Assembly (NCBI GenBank): GCA_963666945.2
Contig: CAXXRT010000060.1
Span: 48,384 to 112,383 of the forward strand
Origin: G963666945 sp963666945
Lineage (GTDB): Bacteria > Bacteroidota > Bacteroidia > Bacteroidales > Marinifilaceae
Direction: 5' to 3'
Length of the DNA stretch: 64,000 bases
Shown here piece after piece: positions 17,661-25,954 of the stretch (position 1 is the first letter of the stretch; each line of letters begins with the position of its first letter). The translations under genes were made by a program, and so were the position numbers. The notes under the pieces were generated by a model. The model made no database searches. It saw only the letters and a list, made by a program, of their open reading frames with translations, and had not been told where the DNA came from.

Positions 17661-20600
17661 ATGACTACATACAAAACCATAGCAGAAACAAACAATTTCA
17701 TTGTTTTAGATAAATACACTAAGTTTTCGGAGGTGAACGAGGCACCTGCAGTCTATCAAACTGAGGCAAGCTTGGAGCAAGAGCTTATACGGGATTTAAC
17801 AAATCAGGGGTATGATTACATGCCTGAGCTTACCTGTCCTAAAGCCATGCTAGCTAATGCGAGAGTGCAGTTACAGGCTCTTAACGATATGGTGTTTTCT
17901 GAAAGTGAGTGGTTGCGTTTTGTAGAGGAGTATTTAGATAGGCCTGGTGATAATCTGATTGATAAAACAAGGAAAATACACGATGACTATATCTACGATT
18001 TTGTGTTTGATGATGGGCATATACAAAATATTTACTTAGTAGATAAAAAGAATATTGCACGTAATAAAGTTCAGGTAATCTCACAGTTCGAGCAAAAAGG
18101 TACTCAGGCAAATCGTTATGATGTAACCATCTTAGTGAATGGTTTGCCTTTGGTACAAGTGGAACTTAAGAAACGTGGTGTTGCTATTCGTGAAGCTTTT
18201 AATCAGGTTCATCGTTATAGTAAAGAGAGTTTTAATAGTACAAACTCTCTTTTTAAGTACTTGCAGATATTTGTCATATCTAATGGTACTGATAGTCGCT
18301 ATTTTGCCAATACCGTTGAGCGTAATAAAAATAGTTTTGATTTTACCATGAACTGGGCAAAGTCGGACAATACCCTTATTAAAGACTTAAAGGATTTTAC
18401 TGCCACTTTTTTTCAAAAAAACACTCTTTTAAATGTACTTCTTACCTATTCGGTATTTGATGTAAGTAATACTCTTTTGATAATGAGACCCTATCAGATT
18501 GCAGCAACAGAAAGGTTGTTGTGGAAGGTAAAAAGTTCGCATCATGCTAAAAATTGGTCTAAACCTGAGAGTGGTGGGTTTATCTGGCATACCACAGGAT
18601 CGGGTAAAACCCTTACGAGTTTCAAAGCGGCACGTCTTGCTACAGAGCTAGATTTTATTGATAAAGTCTTCTTTGTTGTAGATAGGAAAGATCTCGACTT
18701 TCAAACCATGAAAGAGTATCAACGATTTTCTCCGGATAGTGTTAATGGTTCGGAGAGTACAGCGGGCTTAAAAAGAAATATTGATAAGGATGATAATAAA
18801 ATCATTGTAACAACAATTCAGAAACTGAATAACCTGATGAAAGGGGAGAGTGACCTGCCTATCTTCCAAAAGCAAGTGTTGTTTATATTTGATGAAGCGC
18901 ACCGCTCTCAATTTGGGGAGGCTCAAAAGAACCTGAAAAAGAAGTTTAAGAGGTACTATCAGTTTGGTTTTACAGGGACTCCTATCTTTTCTGATAACGC
19001 TTTAGGTTCAGAGACTACTGCCAGTGTCTTTGGTAGTGAATTACACTCCTATGTGATTACCGATGCTATCAGGGATGAGAAAGTACTTAAATTTAAGGTG
19101 GACTATAACGATGTACGCCCTCATTTTAGGGATATTGAGACAGAACTTGATGAGAAGAAGTTAAGTGCGGCAGAAAATAAAGAGGCTTTGCTTCATCCCT
19201 CTCGTATTAAAGAAATTTCTCAATACATATTACATAACTTTAAGCAGAAGACCCATAGATCGCAAGGTAGCGAAAGAGGGTTTAATGCTATGTTTGCAGT
19301 GAGTAGTGTTGATGCTGCTAAATGCTATTATGAAGCAATAAACAATCTACAAAAGGAGAGTGATAAGCCTCTAAAGATTGCTACTATATTCTCCTTTGCA
19401 GCCAATGAAGAGCAAAATGCCATAGGTGAGATTATTGATGAGAGCTTTGAACCTTCAGCAATGGATACCAGTGCAAAGGAGTTTCTAACGGCTGCTATCA
19501 ATGACTATAATGGTATGTTTAAAACCAGTTTTGGAGTTGATAGTAAAGAGTTCCAAAATTATTATCGTGACCTGGCTAAAAGAGTAAAAAGCAAGGAAGT
19601 TGATTTGCTTATTGTGGTTGGTATGTTCCTTACGGGTTTTGATGCTCCTACCTTAAATACTCTTTTTGTAGATAAGAATCTTCGTTATCATGGCTTAATG
19701 CAAGCTTTTTCACGTACCAACCGTATTTATGATGCTACCAAAACATTTGGTAATATTGTTACTTTTAGGGATTTGGAAAAGTCTACTGTTGAGGCTATTA
19801 CGCTTTTTGGCGATAGTAATACTAAAAATGTAGTGCTTGAGAAAAGCTATAAGGAATACTTAGAGGGCTTTACTGATATAGTAACGGGTGAAGCTCGTCG
19901 TGGGTATATCGATGTGGTAAAAGAGTTAAATGAAAAGTTTCCAAATCCTGATGATATTGTCAGGGAGAAAGATAGAAAAGAATTTGCCAAGCTCTTTGGT
20001 GAATATCTTCGTGTTGAAAACATTCTTCAGAACTATGATGAATTTACCAGGCTTAAAGCACTTCAAGCTGTGGATATAAACGATGCCGAAGCTGTTGAGG
20101 AGTTTAAAGAAATATACTTTGTAACAGACGAAGATATAGCTGCTATGCAAGAAGTGGAATTGCCGGCAGCCCGAACTATTCAGGACTATCGTTCAACATA
20201 TAATGATATTCGTGACTGGCTGCGTCGTGAGAAAAGTGGTAAAGAATCAGAGGAATCAAAAATTGACTGGGATGATGTTGTTTTCGAAGTAGATCTTCTT
20301 AAATCTCAAGAGATAAATCTTGACTATATTCTGGAATTGATTTTTGAGCATAATAAAAAAACAAAAGATAAAGCCTCTTTGATAGAAGAAATTCGTCGTG
20401 TCATTCGTGCGAGTATTGGTAATCGTGCAAAAGAGAGCCTGGTGGTGGATTTTATCAATGAAACTGATCTTGATACTATTCAGGATAAAGCTAGTATTAT
20501 TGATGCTTTCTTTGGATATGCTCAGGCTAAGCAGAGATTAGAGGTGCGTGAACTGATTGCTGACGAGAATCTTAATGAGGAGGAAGCGAAACGATATATT

Positions 20601-20738
20601 ATGACTTCGTTGAGGCGAGAGTATGCCAGTGAAAATGGTACTGAACTTAATGCTCTTTTACCCAAAATGAGTCCGCTGAATCCGCAATACTTGACAAAGA
20701 AGCATAGTGTTTTTTCAAAAGATTGCATCTTTTGTTGA
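17661..20738 (+). CDS. hsdR: Type I restriction endonuclease subunit, 3' end frameshifted
   Basis: 1025 residues as read. The nuclease domain carries RYDVTILVNGLPLVQVELKK (D154, E168, K170 of the PD-(D/E)xK fold). The SF2 translocase has Walker A TTGSGKT (311-317), FDEAHRS, FTGTPIF and MQAFSRTNR. The predicted end (SVFSKDCIFC) is abnormal. Removing one T from the six-T run at 20710-20715 gives SVFQKIASFVEKFKGVGGKI and a stop at 20767-20769, the ordinary HsdR ending. The loss is only about the last 17 residues. Placed 39 bp after hsdS in the same operon. It cuts unmethylated DNA after ATP-driven translocation. Confidence 0.93.
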   Translation: MTTYKTIAETNNFIVLDKYTKFSEVNEAPAVYQTEASLEQELIRDLTNQGYDYMPELTCPKAMLANARVQLQALNDMVFSESEWLRFVEEYLDRPGDNLIDKTRKIHDDYIYDFVFDDGHIQNIYLVDKKNIARNKVQVISQFEQKGTQANRYDVTILVNGLPLVQVELKKRGVAIREAFNQVHRYSKESFNSTNSLFKYLQIFVISNGTDSRYFANTVERNKNSFDFTMNWAKSDNTLIKDLKDFTATFFQKNTLLNVLLTYSVFDVSNTLLIMRPYQIAATERLLWKVKSSHHAKNWSKPESGGFIWHTTGSGKTLTSFKAARLATELDFIDKVFFVVDRKDLDFQTMKEYQRFSPDSVNGSESTAGLKRNIDKDDNKIIVTTIQKLNNLMKGESDLPIFQKQVLFIFDEAHRSQFGEAQKNLKKKFKRYYQFGFTGTPIFSDNALGSETTASVFGSELHSYVITDAIRDEKVLKFKVDYNDVRPHFRDIETELDEKKLSAAENKEALLHPSRIKEISQYILHNFKQKTHRSQGSERGFNAMFAVSSVDAAKCYYEAINNLQKESDKPLKIATIFSFAANEEQNAIGEIIDESFEPSAMDTSAKEFLTAAINDYNGMFKTSFGVDSKEFQNYYRDLAKRVKSKEVDLLIVVGMFLTGFDAPTLNTLFVDKNLRYHGLMQAFSRTNRIYDATKTFGNIVTFRDLEKSTVEAITLFGDSNTKNVVLEKSYKEYLEGFTDIVTGEARRGYIDVVKELNEKFPNPDDIVREKDRKEFAKLFGEYLRVENILQNYDEFTRLKALQAVDINDAEAVEEFKEIYFVTDEDIAAMQEVELPAARTIQDYRSTYNDIRDWLRREKSGKESEESKIDWDDVVFEVDLLKSQEINLDYILELIFEHNKKTKDKASLIEEIRRVIRASIGNRAKESLVVDFINETDLDTIQDKASIIDAFFGYAQAKQRLEVRELIADENLNEEEAKRYIMTSLRREYASENGTELNALLPKMSPLNPQYLTKKHSVFSKDCIFC

Positions 20739-20867
20739 GAAGTTTAAGGGTGTGGGTGGTAAGATTTAATATCAATAAAATCCATCAACATAATATGATT
20801 TTTTACGTTTAATTCTTTGTTTAAATTAATTTTTTGTACTTTAATGTAAATTATAAATCATAAGCAT

Positions 20868-22409
20868 ATGCACCGATTACTCTTATTAATAGCCCTTATA
20901 TGTGTCGCATTATTTTCGACCGGACAGGAGGTCGGAAAAAAGGATAATCTAAAAAAGGATAATCTAAAACGGGACAGTCAGAAGCAGGATAGTCAGAAGC
21001 AGGATAGCCAGAAGCAAGACAGTCTAAAACAAGACAGTCTAAAACAAGACAGTCTAAAGCAGGACAGTCTGAAGCAGGAACCTTTGAAAAAAGAGAAGCC
21101 TCTGGTTTACAGGTTTTCCATGAGAAGGGATATAGGTCCTGCAATCTGGAGGCAGACAAAGCAGGCTTTTGAGGAGGCAAGGGAGATGAATGCGGATTAT
21201 TTTCTGATTCATATGAATACATATGGGGGGGCTGTCGTTCAGGCCGATTCTATACGTACTATGATATTGAATTCAAAAATTCCTGTTTATGTGTTTATAG
21301 ATAATAATGCGGCATCGGCAGGTGCACTTATTGCTATTGCATGCGATAAGATTTATATGAGGAAAGGCGCAAGCATTGGTGCGGCTACGGTCGTGAATGT
21401 ATCGGGTCAGGCTATGCCGGATAAATACCAGTCGTATATGCGATCAACTATGCGCTCAACGGCTGAGGCTCATGGCAAGGATACCTCTGTTGTTAATGGG
21501 GATACCATTGTAAAATGGAGGAGAGATCCGCGTATTGCTGAGGCTATGGTTGACGAGAGGATTGCAATTAAGGGAGTGGTTGATACTGGTCAGGTATTGA
21601 CTTTCACCTCGGCAGAGGCTATGGAATTCGGTTATTGCGACGGTATAGTTGAAAATATTTCGGAAGTTATTTCTGCCGTGGGCATAGAGGATTATGAATT
21701 GGCAGAATACCGGCCGACAGCTCTTGAAAATGTTATAGGTTTTTTGGTGAATCCTTTTGTTCAGGGTATTTTGATAATGGTGATTATTGGTGGTATATAT
21801 TTTGAACTTCAGACACCTGGTGTGGGCTTCCCTATTGCGGCTGCTATTACTGCGGCGGTGATATATTTCTCCCCTCTCTATCTTGAAGGACTTGCAGAAA
21901 ATTATGAGATACTTATTTTTGTTGTAGGTGTTATACTCATTATGCTTGAGATATTTGTTATTCCTGGTTTTGGCGTTGCCGGAATATCGGGTATTATATT
22001 AGTCATCTCCGGTATGGTGTTGAGTATGGTGGATAATTTTGGTTTTAAGTTCGAAGATATATACGTATTGGCATTGATGAGGGCTTTGGCCTTGGTGGTC
22101 ACTTCTATGGTGATTTCCCTGGTCGGTTCCATTGCTGTCACCAGAAAGATATTTGGAAGCAGGAAGCTTGCCTTTGCCCTTAATACGGAGGAAACTGTTT
22201 CTGAGGGGTATATAGGCGTTGAGACTTCGGTCTCTTCTGTGATAGGGAGAATAGGGGTGGCTTATACTGTATTAAGACCTTCAGGAAAAGTGATGATAGA
22301 CAATGAAATATATGATGCGACTGCAGTTGACGGGGCTTTTATAGAAAAAGGAACTACGGTTAAGGTTGTTAAATATATTACCGGTCAGGTATTTGTGGAA
22401 AAAGTTTAG
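20868..22409 (+). CDS. NfeD-family membrane-bound serine protease
   Basis: 513 residues. Signal peptide MHRLLLLIALICVALFSTGQ, then a highly charged repeat of about ten pentads (residues 25-74, pattern K-D-S-L-K/Q), a ClpP/SppA-like domain (FLIHMNTYGGAVVQADSI; catalytic Ser150 in NNAASAGALI; a lysine near 186 is a candidate partner), a four-helix membrane region from about residue 290, and a C-terminal OB-fold NfeD domain (GYIGVETSVSSVIGRIGVA). NfeD proteases work with stomatin-like proteins in membrane quality control, but no stomatin gene is adjacent. The pentad repeat between signal and protease domain is unusual. Confidence 0.9.
   Translation: MHRLLLLIALICVALFSTGQEVGKKDNLKKDNLKRDSQKQDSQKQDSQKQDSLKQDSLKQDSLKQDSLKQEPLKKEKPLVYRFSMRRDIGPAIWRQTKQAFEEAREMNADYFLIHMNTYGGAVVQADSIRTMILNSKIPVYVFIDNNAASAGALIAIACDKIYMRKGASIGAATVVNVSGQAMPDKYQSYMRSTMRSTAEAHGKDTSVVNGDTIVKWRRDPRIAEAMVDERIAIKGVVDTGQVLTFTSAEAMEFGYCDGIVENISEVISAVGIEDYELAEYRPTALENVIGFLVNPFVQGILIMVIIGGIYFELQTPGVGFPIAAAITAAVIYFSPLYLEGLAENYEILIFVVGVILIMLEIFVIPGFGVAGISGIILVISGMVLSMVDNFGFKFEDIYVLALMRALALVVTSMVISLVGSIAVTRKIFGSRKLAFALNTEETVSEGYIGVETSVSSVIGRIGVAYTVLRPSGKVMIDNEIYDATAVDGAFIEKGTTVKVVKYITGQVFVEKV
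20940..21089 (+). repeat. Ten 15-bp imperfect tandem repeats inside the NfeD gene
   Basis: Ten in-frame 15-bp units encode KDNLK, RDSQK, QDSQK and QDSLK-type pentads. The middle copies are nearly identical and the outer ones diverged. The unit keeps the frame, so length can change without a truncation. It encodes a disordered, highly charged linker after the signal peptide. Confidence 0.9.
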
Positions 22410-22419
22410 ATTAGGAAAT

Positions 22420-23124
22420 ATGGATTATATATATAATATATTTAAAACATCAGAAATAACATCTGATGTTGCTCTTTTAAGGATAATAATAAGTTTTGTA
22501 GCGGGTGGTTTTATAGGATGGGATAGGGAGAGAAGACTTCAGCCTGCTGGTCTTCGTACGCATATTCTTATTTGTATGGGATCGGCCTTAGTGATGTTGA
22601 TATCAATATTTATACCTCAGACCTTTGTTGACTTTCAAAATGGAGATCCTGGTCGTATTGCCGCTCAGGCTGTGACAGGCATAGGTTTTCTGGGTGCCGG
22701 TGCAATACTGAAAATGGGTGTTAATATAAAGGGATTGACTACGGCTGCATCCATCTGGATAACTGCCGCCCTGGGATTGGCTATAGGTTGTGGATTGTAT
22801 CTGGTTTCTATTATTACGGTGGCCCTGATATTATTTGTTTTGTGGGCCTTGGATATCTTCGAGAAAAAGATGTTTATTCAAAAACTTTCAAAAACATTAA
22901 AGATTGAAGTCAGGTATAATCATTTTGATGTAGATTATGTGAAAAGCATACTTAAAAAGTATAAAATAGCAGTTGTTACTGTAGATATTGATTCAGATAT
23001 TGAAAATAGTTTAAAGATATATACCTTTGTAATAGTATTTCCCGAAGAGGTCAAGCTTATAAATCTTGAAAAAGATATAGAGGCTATAGAAAATGTGATA
23101 AGTTTTAAAATATCTACTCTTTAG
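22420..23124 (+). CDS. MgtC/SapB family membrane protein
   Basis: About 234 residues from the ATG at 22420. An earlier in-frame ATG at 22366 lies inside the nfeD gene and is less likely. It has the MgtC core: GGFIGWDRERRLQPAGLRTH followed by ILICMGSALVML and RIAAQAVTGIGFLGAGAILK, about five membrane helices, then a soluble C-terminal ACT-like domain (IEVRYNHFDVDYVKSIL). MgtC proteins modulate magnesium/phosphate homeostasis and F-ATP synthase in some bacteria; the role here is not known. It starts 11 bp after nfeD and is probably co-transcribed. Confidence 0.88.
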   Translation: MDYIYNIFKTSEITSDVALLRIIISFVAGGFIGWDRERRLQPAGLRTHILICMGSALVMLISIFIPQTFVDFQNGDPGRIAAQAVTGIGFLGAGAILKMGVNIKGLTTAASIWITAALGLAIGCGLYLVSIITVALILFVLWALDIFEKKMFIQKLSKTLKIEVRYNHFDVDYVKSILKKYKIAVVTVDIDSDIENSLKIYTFVIVFPEEVKLINLEKDIEAIENVISFKISTL

Positions 23125-23217
23125 TCTTTTTACTTATGTTATCTGGATTGACTTACGGTCGGTTTTAGGGAAATTAAAGTGAGTGTTGGAAAATAATATG
23201 TTTTTATAGATAGAAAA

Positions 23218-23910
23218 ATGCGAGATAAATTAACAATAGCCATCGATGGCTATTCTTCGTCAGGTAAAAGTACTGTGGCCAAGGATTTGGCGGCAAGATT
23301 GGGTTATACATATATAGATAGTGGAGCAATGTACAGGGTGGTTACGCTTGTGGCAATGAGAAAAGGTATAATTCATTCAGGTATAGTCGATGAGGAGAAA
23401 TTGAACAGAGAGTTGGAACAAATAGATATTAGTTTTTCGTATAATCCCGAAAGTAAAAGGTATGAGTCGTATCTTAATGGCGAGTTGGTAGAAGATGAAA
23501 TTCGTTCTATGGATGTTTCCAATAAGGTTAGTCATATTGCAAAAATTGCCTTTGTAAGAGAGTTTCTGGTTGAAAAACAAAGGGAGATGGGCGATGTTGG
23601 GGGTGTGATTATGGACGGAAGAGATATAGGGACAGTGGTTTTTCCCTTCGCCGACATAAAATTGTTTGTGACAGCTAATGTGGAAGTCAGGGCCAAAAGA
23701 AGGTACGAGGAACTTGTTGGCAAGGGAGAGAATGTTAGTCTTGAGGAAGTTGTTGACAATGTAAGGACCAGGGATTATATAGACGAAAACAGAGAGGTTA
23801 GTCCTTTGAAAAAGGCAGATGATGCAATTGTTCTTGATACAAGCAGAATGACACCGGCTGAGCAGTTGGAATGGCTTGAGGAGATTGTTAAAGAAAAGTT
23901 GGCAGTATAA
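23218..23910 (+). CDS. cmk: Cytidylate kinase
   Basis: 230 residues. P-loop GYSSSGKSTVAKDLA near the N-terminus, the nucleoside-binding DSGAMYR, and DGRDIGTVVFPFADIK are all typical of CMP kinase, which phosphorylates CMP and dCMP with ATP. It is followed after 12 bp by ispH and then pfkA, a gene order often seen in Bacteroidetes, so the three likely form one operon. Confidence 0.96.
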   Translation: MRDKLTIAIDGYSSSGKSTVAKDLAARLGYTYIDSGAMYRVVTLVAMRKGIIHSGIVDEEKLNRELEQIDISFSYNPESKRYESYLNGELVEDEIRSMDVSNKVSHIAKIAFVREFLVEKQREMGDVGGVIMDGRDIGTVVFPFADIKLFVTANVEVRAKRRYEELVGKGENVSLEEVVDNVRTRDYIDENREVSPLKKADDAIVLDTSRMTPAEQLEWLEEIVKEKLAV

Positions 23911-23922
23911 AGTGTATATGTG

Positions 23923-24783
23923 ATGAAGGTTAATATAGATCCAAATTCAGGCTTTTGTTTTGGTGTTGTTAATGCTATAAATAAAGCTGAAGAATATTTG
24001 AAACGAAAAGAGGCTCTTTATTGTATCGGTGATATAGTTCATAATAGTCATGAGGTAGATAGATTAAGAAAGGAAGGCTTGATAACTATTGATCATGAGG
24101 AGTTTAAAAAACTCAAAAACGTGAGGGTTTTGTTGAGGGCTCATGGTGAACCGCCTTTGACTTACAGGCTGGCAGAGGAAAGAGGTATAGAAATTGTTGA
24201 TGCTTCATGTCCCGTTGTCTTGAATTTGCAGAGAAGGATAAGAAAGGCCTGGGAAGAGGGTAAGAAAGAGGGCAGGCAGATAGTTATTTATGGGAAGAAA
24301 GGGCATGCTGAAGTCAATGGTCTTGTTGGTCAGACCGATGGAGAGGCATTGGTGGTTGAAGGTGTTGAAGATTTGGATATAATTGATTATAGTAAACCTA
24401 TCGAGATTTTTTCGCAGACTACCAAGACAATTAGCGGTTTTAAAGATGTGGTTGAGAGAATCAGAGAAAAAGCCATGTCGGTATTCGTTGTCAATGATAC
24501 AATATGCAGAAAGGTCTCAAACAGAATACCTGAGCTAAGGAGATTTGCAAAAGAGCATGATTTTATTGTGTTTGTTAGTGGAAAGAAGAGTTCTAATGGG
24601 CATATGTTGTACGAGATTTGCAAGCAAGAGAACAGTAATACTATTTTTGTTCAGGGGGTGGAGGATTTTGATGTTGATATTGTAAAAGATGCTGATTCTG
24701 TTGGTATATGTGGTGCAACATCCACTCCTCGTTGGGTTATGGAGGAGGTTTACGAAAAGATTATGAATGAATATAATTCTTAA
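23923..24783 (+). CDS. ispH: 4-hydroxy-3-methylbut-2-enyl diphosphate reductase
   Basis: 286 residues from the ATG at 23923 (a GTG one codon earlier also opens the frame). The three cysteines that hold the iron-sulfur cluster are visible in GFCFGV, DASCPVV and VGICGATSTP, and the substrate-binding RAHGEPP is present. It makes IPP and DMAPP in the last step of the MEP isoprenoid pathway, in the cytoplasm. Second gene of the cmk-ispH-pfkA cluster. Confidence 0.96.
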   Translation: MKVNIDPNSGFCFGVVNAINKAEEYLKRKEALYCIGDIVHNSHEVDRLRKEGLITIDHEEFKKLKNVRVLLRAHGEPPLTYRLAEERGIEIVDASCPVVLNLQRRIRKAWEEGKKEGRQIVIYGKKGHAEVNGLVGQTDGEALVVEGVEDLDIIDYSKPIEIFSQTTKTISGFKDVVERIREKAMSVFVVNDTICRKVSNRIPELRRFAKEHDFIVFVSGKKSSNGHMLYEICKQENSNTIFVQGVEDFDVDIVKDADSVGICGATSTPRWVMEEVYEKIMNEYNS

Positions 24784-24786
24784 GTT

Positions 24787-25767
24787 ATGGGAAAATTGAA
24801 AAATATAGGGGTGCTGACATCCGGAGGGGATGCTCCTGGAATGAATGCTGCCATAAGGGCTGTTGTTAGGGCCTGTATCTATAATAATATAACGCCATAC
24901 GCTATATATGAGGGATATAAGGGTTTGATTTCCGGGGATGTAAAAGCAATGAACTCCCAGGATGTTAGTAATATTATTCAGAGGGGAGGGACTATATTAC
25001 GATCCGCAAGGTGTGATGAGTTCAGGACTAAAGAAGGCAGGAAGAAGGCCTATGAATCTTTGATAAAGAATGATATTAATGCTTTGGTGGTTATTGGTGG
25101 TGACGGAACATTTTCTGGTGCCCGCATCTTTTCTCAGGAATACGATATTCCGGTTGTGGGAATTCCCGGAACGATAGATAATGATCTTTACGGAACTGAT
25201 TATACTATTGGTTATGATACTGCATTGAATACAGTTGTTGAGGCTGTTGATAAAATCAGGGATACTGCCAGTGCTCATAATCGCTTGTTTTTTATAGAGG
25301 TGATGGGTAGAGATGCCGGATTTATAGCATTAAGAAGCGGTATTGCGGTAGGGGCTGAGGCTATACTTATTCCAGAGGCAGAGATTCATTACCATAAGCT
25401 GGATAAATATCTTCAGAGTGGTTATAAGGCTCACAAGTCGAGTGGTATTGTTATTGTTGCCGAGGGGGATAAATCGGGGGGTGCTTATGAGATTGCCAAG
25501 AAGGTTATGAAAGATCATCCTGAGTATGATGTAAGGGTGACTATTTTGGGACATATCCAGAGGGGAGGCTCACCAAGTGCTTACGATAGGGTCTCGGCTT
25601 CTGTGTTGGGGGTTGCAGCTGTCGATGCTCTTATTGATGATCAGAAAAGCATAATGGTCGGGATGTTGAATAACGAAGTTGTTCATGTTCCTTTTAATAA
25701 AACAATAAAGAATTCCAAGAAGGTGAAGTCGTCTTTATTGGATATAACTCAGATATTGTCGATATAG
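24787..25767 (+). CDS. pfkA: ATP-dependent 6-phosphofructokinase
   Basis: 326 residues. GVLTSGGDAPGMNAAIRAVV, VIGGDGTFSGA and PGTIDNDLYGTDYTIGYDTA (catalytic Asp region) mark an A-type phosphofructokinase, converting fructose 6-phosphate to fructose 1,6-bisphosphate. The GGDGT with a glycine at the ATP-binding position is the form found in ATP-using enzymes. It follows ispH after 3 bp and is closed by a strong terminator at 25789. Confidence 0.95.
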   Translation: MGKLKNIGVLTSGGDAPGMNAAIRAVVRACIYNNITPYAIYEGYKGLISGDVKAMNSQDVSNIIQRGGTILRSARCDEFRTKEGRKKAYESLIKNDINALVVIGGDGTFSGARIFSQEYDIPVVGIPGTIDNDLYGTDYTIGYDTALNTVVEAVDKIRDTASAHNRLFFIEVMGRDAGFIALRSGIAVGAEAILIPEAEIHYHKLDKYLQSGYKAHKSSGIVIVAEGDKSGGAYEIAKKVMKDHPEYDVRVTILGHIQRGGSPSAYDRVSASVLGVAAVDALIDDQKSIMVGMLNNEVVHVPFNKTIKNSKKVKSSLLDITQILSI

Positions 25768-25788
25768 CTGATTTTAAATAATTTCCCG

Positions 25789-25823
25789 GGGCTGCATCAA
25801 GAGGTGTGGCCCTTTGTTTTTTT
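25789..25823 (+). terminator. Rho-independent terminator after pfkA
   Basis: A 10-bp stem (25789-25798 with 25803-25812, two or three G-T pairs) with loop AAGA, followed by a T-rich run. It closes the cmk-ispH-pfkA operon. Confidence 0.75.
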
Positions 25824-25954
25824 CTGGAAAAAACAACTAAATTTGCTTTATAGGTCAAACATGTTTTATTTTGTATTAATTTTCGTGGTTAAAAGTTAAT
25901 ATAAAAATACTGTGGTGAATGACCCTTTGTAAGGATTAAACTTAATAATGTTTT

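Noticed and set aside
13847..20769. RM operon considered as part of a mobile element
   Set aside because: No integrase, transposase, attachment repeats or tRNA target seen at its borders. Horizontal gain is likely in general for RM systems, but no boundary is visible.
20896..21222. A 108-residue minus-strand frame with LDCLVLDY-type repeats
   Set aside because: Antisense shadow of the pentad repeats in the NfeD gene.
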